DNA from: Noviluteimonas caseinilytica | Lineage (GTDB): Bacteria; Pseudomonadota; Gammaproteobacteria; Xanthomonadales; Xanthomonadaceae | Direction: 5' to 3' | Length of the DNA: 64,000 nt | NCBI RefSeq assembly: GCF_018406605.1 | Contig: NZ_AP024545.1 | Coordinates: 2,542,001 to 2,606,000, forward strand | Part shown: in pieces, positions 59,079-64,000 of the stretch | How the letters are laid out: each line of letters opens with the position of its first letter | Numbering within the stretch: the stretch's first letter is position 1 | The notes under the pieces: generated by a model | What the model was told of the DNA's origin: nothing | Database searches by the model: none | The model's input: the letters and a program-made list of their open reading frames with translations, nothing else | Program-made: the position numbers and the translations under genes

Positions 59079-60086
59079 TTGGACCCGAGCCCCGAGCCCC
59101 GAGTCCCGAGCCCCGGCAAGCGCACGCGCTTCCGCAAGCTCGACGGCATCCTGCTCCTCGACAAACCCCGCGGCCTGAGTTCCAACCAGGCGTTGCAGCG
59201 CGTGCGCCATCTGTTCCGCGCGGAGAAGGGCGGCCACACCGGCAGCCTCGATCCGCTCGCCACCGGCCTGCTGCCGGTGTGCTTCGGCGAAGCGACGAAG
59301 ATCGCCGGCGGCCTGCTCGGCGCGCGCAAGGGGTACGAAACCGTCGCGCGCCTGGGCATCGTCACCGACACCGATGACGCCGAAGGCGCGCCGCTGCGCG
59401 AACGGCCGGTGCCCGCCCTCACGATTCCCGTCATCGACGCCGCGTTGGCGACGCTCACTGGCGCGCAGATGCAGCGGCCGCCGATCTATTCCGCGCTCAA
59501 GCGCGGCGGCGAACCCATGTATGCCCGCGCGCGCCGCGGCGAAGTGCTCGAAGTCGAGCCACGGCCGGTCGACGTCCACGCCTTCGAACTGATCTCCGCC
59601 GCCGACCTGCTGCACGGCGACGAACCGCTGCTGCGCCTGCACGTGGAATGCGGCTCGGGCACCTACGTGCGCAGCCTCGTGCGGGACCTGGGCGAACTGC
59701 TGGGGTGCGGCGCGCACGTGGCCGAGCTGCGCCGCCTGTGGGTCGATCCCTTCCGCGATCCGCGCATGTGGACGCTGGAAGCCCTGCAGGAACTCGCCGA
59801 CCGCGGCGAACGCATGCTCGACGCCTGCCTGCTCCCGATCGAAACCGGCATGACCGCGTGGCCGCACCTGCGCGTCTCGGCCGCGCAGGCCATGCGCCTG
59901 GCGCGCGGCCAGTCGGTGGCCGGCGCCTCGTCCACGCCCGGCCGCGTCGCGCTGTACGACGACGCGGGCCGCGCGCTCGGCCTGGGCCAGGTGGATGAAA
60001 CCGGCTGCCTGCGCCCGCAACGCCTGTTCACGTGGGCGGCCGCACTGGGCCAGCCCGCTCCGACCGTCGCTAAACCCTTGTCCTGA
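59079..60086 (+). CDS. truB: tRNA pseudouridine-55 synthase TruB
   Basis: The 335-residue enzyme has the catalytic Asp58 in GGHTGSLDPLATGLLPVC. A PUA-like C-terminal region completes it. It converts U55 of the tRNA T-loop to pseudouridine. The only usable start is TTG at 59079: no in-frame ATG or GTG precedes the catalytic core. The first 13 residues (DPSPEPRVPSPG) are encoded by an array of seven-base repeats, so the gene's 5' end is a repeat insertion or expansion. The first conserved residue is near 20 (KLDGILLLDKP). Confidence 0.95.
   Translation: MDPSPEPRVPSPGKRTRFRKLDGILLLDKPRGLSSNQALQRVRHLFRAEKGGHTGSLDPLATGLLPVCFGEATKIAGGLLGARKGYETVARLGIVTDTDDAEGAPLRERPVPALTIPVIDAALATLTGAQMQRPPIYSALKRGGEPMYARARRGEVLEVEPRPVDVHAFELISAADLLHGDEPLLRLHVECGSGTYVRSLVRDLGELLGCGAHVAELRRLWVDPFRDPRMWTLEALQELADRGERMLDACLLPIETGMTAWPHLRVSAAQAMRLARGQSVAGASSTPGRVALYDDAGRALGLGQVDETGCLRPQRLFTWAAALGQPAPTVAKPLS
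59082..59116. repeat. Heptanucleotide array inside the truB start region
   Basis: Five consecutive 7-base units (gacccga, gccccga, gccccga, gtcccga, gccccgg) lie in perfect phase. They lie just inside the truB frame after its TTG start. Confidence 0.9.
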
Positions 60087-60107
60087 AAGGCAGCGGGCGC
60101 TTACAAT
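60078..60107 (+). promoter_or_regulatory. Promoter of rpsO
   Basis: TTGTCC (60078-60083) and TACAAT (60102-60107) lie 18 bases apart. The leader of about 120 bases up to 60232 may hold the S15 autoregulatory site, which I could not confirm. Confidence 0.65.
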
Positions 60108-60232
60108 CCCGCGGCTTTTCCAGCACCACCCATCTGCAGATCCCTGCATTCCCGCACGCGGCGGGCCATGCGGTGCGTCCCGGGCCGGACCCCGGACGTT
60201 CCTGCGAGGCCGCGCATCACACGAGGTTTTCC

Positions 60233-60493
60233 ATGTCCATCGATTCCGCGAAAGTCATTTCCGAACACAAGCGCGGCGACAACGACACCGGTTCGCCGGA
60301 AGTCCAGGTCGCCCTGCTCACCGCCCGCATCGAACAGCTGACGGGCCACTTCAAGACGCACAAGCAGGACCACCACAGCCGCCGAGGCTTGCTGATGATG
60401 GTCAACCGCCGCCGCAGCCTGCTCGACTACCTCAAGCGCAAGGACATCGAGCGCTACAAGAGCCTGATCGAGAAGCTGGGCCTGCGTCGCTAA
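60233..60493 (+). CDS. rpsO: 30S ribosomal protein S15
   Basis: The 86-residue protein has the S15 signature GDTGSPEVQ-type sequence (GDNDTGSPEVQVALLTARI) and LLMMVNRRRSLLDYLKR. It binds 16S rRNA early in 30S assembly and represses its own translation in related bacteria. ACGAGG lies before the ATG. Confidence 0.98.
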   Translation: MSIDSAKVISEHKRGDNDTGSPEVQVALLTARIEQLTGHFKTHKQDHHSRRGLLMMVNRRRSLLDYLKRKDIERYKSLIEKLGLRR

Positions 60494-60503
60494 AGCACTA
60501 CCC

Positions 60504-60538
60504 GACCGCGGCGCAGGAATGCGCCGCGGTCTTCGTTT
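60504..60538 (+). terminator. Hairpin between rpsO and pnp
   Basis: The 12-base stem gaccgcggcgca / tgcgccgcggtc with a ggaa loop is followed by ttcgttt. It gives partial termination or an RNase III site, as known between these genes in other bacteria. Confidence 0.75.
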
Positions 60539-60644
60539 CGGCAGTACGTTTTTCTTCAAAGCCCCCCAGGTCGCGCAGCGACCGCACCGACGTCGGCAAG
60601 GGCCGTCGCGGTTCATCAGCTAGCAATTCCAAGGACATCCTCAC

Positions 60645-62753
60645 GTGGCGAAAATCACCAAGACCTTCCAGTACGGCAAGCACGAAGTCACCCTCGAAAC
60701 CGGCGAAGTCGCCCGCCAGGCGTCCGGCGCCGTGGTCGTCAAGGTCGACGGCACCGTCCTGCTGGTCACCGCCGTCGCCGCCAAGTCGGCGCGCGAAGGC
60801 CAGGACTTCTTCCCCCTCACGGTGGACTACCAGGAGAAGTTCTACGCCGGCGGCCGCATCCCGGGCGGCTTCTTCAAGCGCGAAGGGCGCCAGACCGAAA
60901 AGGAAACGCTGATCTCGCGCCTGATCGATCGCCCGATCCGCCCGCTGTTCCCCGAGGACTACCGCAACGAAGTCCAGATCATCGCCACGGTGATGTCGCT
61001 CAACCCGGAAGTCGACGGTGACATCCCGGCGCTGATCGGCGCGTCCGCCGCGCTGTCGCTCGCCGGCACCCCGTTCCAGGGCCCGATCGGCGCCGCCAAG
61101 GTCGGTTACAAGAACGGGCAGTACATCCTCAACCCGTCGATGACGGAACTCGCCGATTCCGAACTCGAACTCGTCGTCGCCGGCACGTCCAACGCCGTGC
61201 TGATGGTCGAGTCCGAAGCGAAGGAACTGTCGGAAGACGTGATGCTCGGCGCCGTGATGTTCGGCCACCGCGAGATGCAGAAGGTCATCAACGCGATCAA
61301 CGAACTCACCGTCGAAGCCGGCACGAAGGCCAACACGTGGGTCGAGCCGACCAAGCACCAGGGCCTGATCGCCGCCATCAAGGAAGGCGCCGGCACGCAG
61401 CTCGCGCAGGCCTACCAGATCCGCGACAAGGGCCAGCGCCGCGACGCCATCCAGGCGATCAAGAAGGACCTGTGGGCGCAGCTCTCGGGCCGCGCCGAGG
61501 CCGAAGCCTTCACGCAGGGCGAATTCGGCAAGGAATTCGGCGAACTGGAATACCAGACGATGCGCGGCTCGGTCCTGTCGACCAAGGTCCGCATCGACGG
61601 TCGCGCGCTCGACACCGTGCGCCCGATCAACTCGCAGGTCGGCATCCTGCCGCGCACGCACGGCTCCTCGCTGTTCACGCGTGGCGAGACGCAGGCGATC
61701 GTGGTCGCCACGCTCGGCACCGCGCGCGATGGCCAGATCATCGACGCCGTCGCCGGCGAGTACAAGGAGCACTTCCTGTTCCACTACAACTTCCCCCCGT
61801 TCTCCGTGGGTGAAGCCGGCCGCATGATGGGCCCGAAGCGCCGCGAAATCGGCCACGGCCGCCTCGCCAAGCGCGGCGTGCTCGCCGTGATGCCGTCGAT
61901 GGAAGCCTTCCCGTACACCATCCGCATCGTGTCGGAAATCACCGAGTCCAACGGTTCCTCGTCGATGGCCTCCGTCTGCGGTTCCTCGCTGGCGCTGATG
62001 GACGCGGGCGTGCCGATCTCCGCGCCGGTCGCGGGCATCGCGATGGGCCTGGTGAAGGAAGGCGACGACTTCGTCGTGCTGAGCGACATCCTGGGCGACG
62101 AAGACCACCTCGGCGACATGGACTTCAAGGTGGCCGGCACGCAGAAGGGCATCTCGGCGCTGCAGATGGACATCAAGATCCAGGGCATCACCGAGGAAAT
62201 CATGAAGGTCGCGCTGGCCCAGGCGAAGGCCGGCCGCCTGCACATCCTCGGCGAGATGGCCAACGCCATCACCACGCCGCGCGGTGAGCTGAGCGAGTTC
62301 GCGCCGCGCCTGCTGACGATGAAGATCCACCCCGACAAGATCCGCGAAGTGATCGGCAAGGGCGGCTCGACCATCCAGGCGATCACCAAGGAAACCGGCA
62401 CGCAGATCGACATCCAGGACGACGGCACGATCGTCATCGCTTCGGTCAACGCCGCCGCCGCCCAGGCCGCGAAGGCGCGCATCGAGCAGATCACCTCCGA
62501 CGTCGAGCCGGGCCGCATCTACGAAGGCAAGGTCGTCAAGCTGATGGACTTCGGCGCGTTCGTGACCATCCTGCCGGGCAAGGACGGCCTGGTGCACGTC
62601 TCGCAGATCTCCAACGAGCGCGTCGAGAAGGTCAGCGACAAGCTCAAGGAAGGCGACGTGGTGAAGGTCAAGGTGCTGGAAGTCGACAAGCAGGGCCGCA
62701 TCCGCCTGTCGATGAAGGCCGTGGAAGAAGGCGAGGGCGTGACCGCCGAGTAA
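60645..62753 (+). CDS. pnp: Polynucleotide phosphorylase
   Basis: The 702-residue enzyme has two RNase PH-type domains, the catalytic Asp-rich stretch DILGDEDHLGDMD (481-493), a KH domain (about 560-620, VIGKGGSTIQAI) and an S1 domain from about 623. It degrades RNA 3' to 5' with phosphate and forms the degradosome core. The start is GTG at 60645 with AAGGA 7 bases upstream. A strong terminator follows. Confidence 0.98.
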   Translation: MAKITKTFQYGKHEVTLETGEVARQASGAVVVKVDGTVLLVTAVAAKSAREGQDFFPLTVDYQEKFYAGGRIPGGFFKREGRQTEKETLISRLIDRPIRPLFPEDYRNEVQIIATVMSLNPEVDGDIPALIGASAALSLAGTPFQGPIGAAKVGYKNGQYILNPSMTELADSELELVVAGTSNAVLMVESEAKELSEDVMLGAVMFGHREMQKVINAINELTVEAGTKANTWVEPTKHQGLIAAIKEGAGTQLAQAYQIRDKGQRRDAIQAIKKDLWAQLSGRAEAEAFTQGEFGKEFGELEYQTMRGSVLSTKVRIDGRALDTVRPINSQVGILPRTHGSSLFTRGETQAIVVATLGTARDGQIIDAVAGEYKEHFLFHYNFPPFSVGEAGRMMGPKRREIGHGRLAKRGVLAVMPSMEAFPYTIRIVSEITESNGSSSMASVCGSSLALMDAGVPISAPVAGIAMGLVKEGDDFVVLSDILGDEDHLGDMDFKVAGTQKGISALQMDIKIQGITEEIMKVALAQAKAGRLHILGEMANAITTPRGELSEFAPRLLTMKIHPDKIREVIGKGGSTIQAITKETGTQIDIQDDGTIVIASVNAAAAQAAKARIEQITSDVEPGRIYEGKVVKLMDFGAFVTILPGKDGLVHVSQISNERVEKVSDKLKEGDVVKVKVLEVDKQGRIRLSMKAVEEGEGVTAE

Positions 62754-62780
62754 TCGGCCGCGCGACATCGCAGGCTTCAC

Positions 62781-62811
62781 GAAAAAGCGGGCTTCGGCCC
62801 GCTTTTTCTTT
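62781..62811 (+). terminator. Rho-independent terminator of pnp
   Basis: The stem aaaaagcgggc / gcccgcttttt with a ttcg tetraloop is followed by T and ctttg. It closes the translation cluster. Confidence 0.95.
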
Positions 62812-62885
62812 GCGTCGCAGGAGGTGAGACGGGCCCGTGCCAGGCTCGTGCCATGCCCGTTCATCCCCCTCGCGAATCCCGGGCG

Positions 62886-62891
62886 GATAAT
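62886..62891 (+). promoter_or_regulatory. -10 box (GATAAT) before the lhr-type gene
   Basis: GATAAT ends 9 bases before the ATG at 62901, so the transcript may be leaderless. Confidence 0.45.
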
Positions 62892-62900
62892 CCCGCGGGC

Positions 62901-64000
62901 ATGCCCCCGGCCTCCGTCCTCGCCCAGTTCCACCCCGCGGTCGCGGCGTGGTTTTCGCGCACGTTCCCGTCGCCCACGGAAGCGCAATCGCTGGCCTGGC
63001 CGGCGATCGCCAGCGGCCGCAACACGCTCGTCGCCGCGCCCACCGGGTCGGGCAAGACGCTCACCGCGTTCCTCGCCGCCATCGATGCGCTCGTGCGCGA
63101 AGGCCTGTCGACCGGCCTGTCCGACGAGACGCACGTCGTCTACGTCTCGCCGTTGAAAGCGCTGTCGAACGACATCCACCTGAACCTCGAAGCGCCGCTC
63201 GCCGGTATCCGCGAAGAGCTCGAACGCCTCGGCCTTCCCGACGTCCCCATCCGGACCGCCGTACGCACCGGCGACACGCCGCAGAAGGAACGCGCGCAGA
63301 TGCGCCGCGCCCCGCCGCACGTGCTGGTGACCACGCCGGAGTCGCTGTACGTGTTGCTCGGCTCCGAGTCGGGCCGCGCGATGCTGTCGAAGGCGCGCAC
63401 GGTGATCGTCGACGAAATCCACGCGGTGGCCGCCAGCAAGCGCGGCAGTCATTTGTCGCTGTCGCTGGAACGCCTCGAATCGCTGTGCGGCCGCGCACTC
63501 GTGCGCGTCGGCTTGTCCGCCACGCAGAAACCGATCGATGAAGTCGCGCGCTTCCTCGTCGGCAGCGCCGCCGTGGCGCCCGACGGCACGCCCGACTGCG
63601 CGATCGTCGACATCGGCTACACCCGCGCGCGCGACCTCGCCATCGAAGTGCCGCCCACGCCGTTGTCGGCGGTGATGTCCAACGAGCAATGGGACCAGGT
63701 CTACGCGCGCATCGCGCAACTGGTCGAGCAGCACCGCACCACGCTCGTCTTCGTCAACACGCGCCGCATGGCCGAACGCGCCGCGCGGCACCTCGGCGAA
63801 AAGCTCGGCCGCGAACACGTCGCGGCGCACCACGGCAGCCTCGCGCGCGAATTGCGCCTGGATGCGGAGCAGCGCCTCAAAGCCGGGCAGCTGAAGGTGC
63901 TGATCGCGACCGCGTCGCTCGAACTGGGCATCGACATCGGCGACGTGGACCTCGTGTGCCAGCTCGGGTCGCCACGCGCGATCGCGGCGTTCCTGCAGCG
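62901..64000 (+). CDS. lhr: Lhr-type DEAD/DEAH-box helicase (3' end outside the window)
   Basis: About 366 residues are visible. They show the helicase motifs in order: APTGSGKT (Walker A), VYVSPLKALSND, TTPESLY, DEIHA (Walker B), GLSATQ, TLVFVNTRRMAERAARHLG, HHGSLARELR and ATASLELGIDIGDVDLV. The combination DEIH plus HHGSL and the long spacing are typical of Lhr, a DNA-repair-linked helicase of about 1500 residues or a shorter core form. The ATG at 62901 is preferred over one at 62853, which lies before the -10 box. The C-terminal domains cannot be judged. Confidence 0.9.
   Translation, partial: MPPASVLAQFHPAVAAWFSRTFPSPTEAQSLAWPAIASGRNTLVAAPTGSGKTLTAFLAAIDALVREGLSTGLSDETHVVYVSPLKALSNDIHLNLEAPLAGIREELERLGLPDVPIRTAVRTGDTPQKERAQMRRAPPHVLVTTPESLYVLLGSESGRAMLSKARTVIVDEIHAVAASKRGSHLSLSLERLESLCGRALVRVGLSATQKPIDEVARFLVGSAAVAPDGTPDCAIVDIGYTRARDLAIEVPPTPLSAVMSNEQWDQVYARIAQLVEQHRTTLVFVNTRRMAERAARHLGEKLGREHVAAHHGSLARELRLDAEQRLKAGQLKVLIATASLELGIDIGDVDLVCQLGSPRAIAAFLQ

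Noticed and set aside
60498..63833. An 1111-residue open frame antisense to pnp and the lhr gene
   Set aside because: Same antisense effect. It crosses a real terminator and two conserved genes.

Overview
The window reads as chromosomal DNA of a high-GC gammaproteobacterium of the Xanthomonadaceae, most likely Lysobacter or a close relative. The reasons are strong third-position G/C bias, the gene orders ygfZ-(SdhAF4)-sdhCDAB-sdhE and rimP-nusA-infB-rbfA-truB-rpsO-pnp, a class I fumarase, an aspzincin protease, a DUF6116 protein, and dispersed REP-type repeats. The genus is inferred from content and was not confirmed by a search.

Region by region. 1-600 has no gene. It holds a large inverted repeat made of two copies of a REP-headed composite element; a third copy lies at 24.7-25.0 kb. 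0.6-10.4 kb is housekeeping: an M3 peptidase, a two-CBS protein, a glutathione-peroxidase-like enzyme, a membrane acyltransferase, a membrane LytTR regulator, a diguanylate cyclase, a ferredoxin-NADP reductase and UbiB. 10.4-15.0 kb is an ABC exporter pair whose permease is fused to an M1 peptidase. 15.7-24.7 kb is a MexEF-OprN-like RND efflux operon with two short-chain dehydrogenase genes and a divergent LysR regulator. 25-30.7 kb carries a GFA-family protein, a PQQ-type sugar dehydrogenase, an ABC exporter, and an ECF sigma / anti-sigma-like / DUF4097 operon. 30.8-41.6 kb holds class I fumarase with a coupled STAS-like protein, a BON-MscS channel, a phospholipase-D-type cardiolipin synthase, a cold-shock protein, an aspzincin, two glycine-zipper envelope proteins, a c-type cytochrome, tcdA and tatD.

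41.7-48.5 kb is a tightly coupled five-gene operon: glutaryl-CoA dehydrogenase, GNAT, GST, a transglutaminase-like membrane protein, and a fused alpha-beta 2-oxoacid dehydrogenase E1. 48.5-53.3 kb is succinate dehydrogenase surrounded by its assembly factors. 53.6-62.8 kb is the translation and RNA-decay supercluster, preceded by a leader with two intrinsic terminators. The window ends inside an lhr-type helicase.

I found no CRISPR array, prophage, transposase, tRNA or rRNA gene. I also found no clear new defence system. The least explained material is the repeat fraction: the composite element with a conserved reading-frame tail, and in-phase heptanucleotide arrays, one of which forms the 5' end of truB. 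Next come the coupled but functionally mixed operon at 41.7-48.5 kb and the rimP leader. Several genes appear to start directly after a -10 box, which suggests leaderless transcripts.
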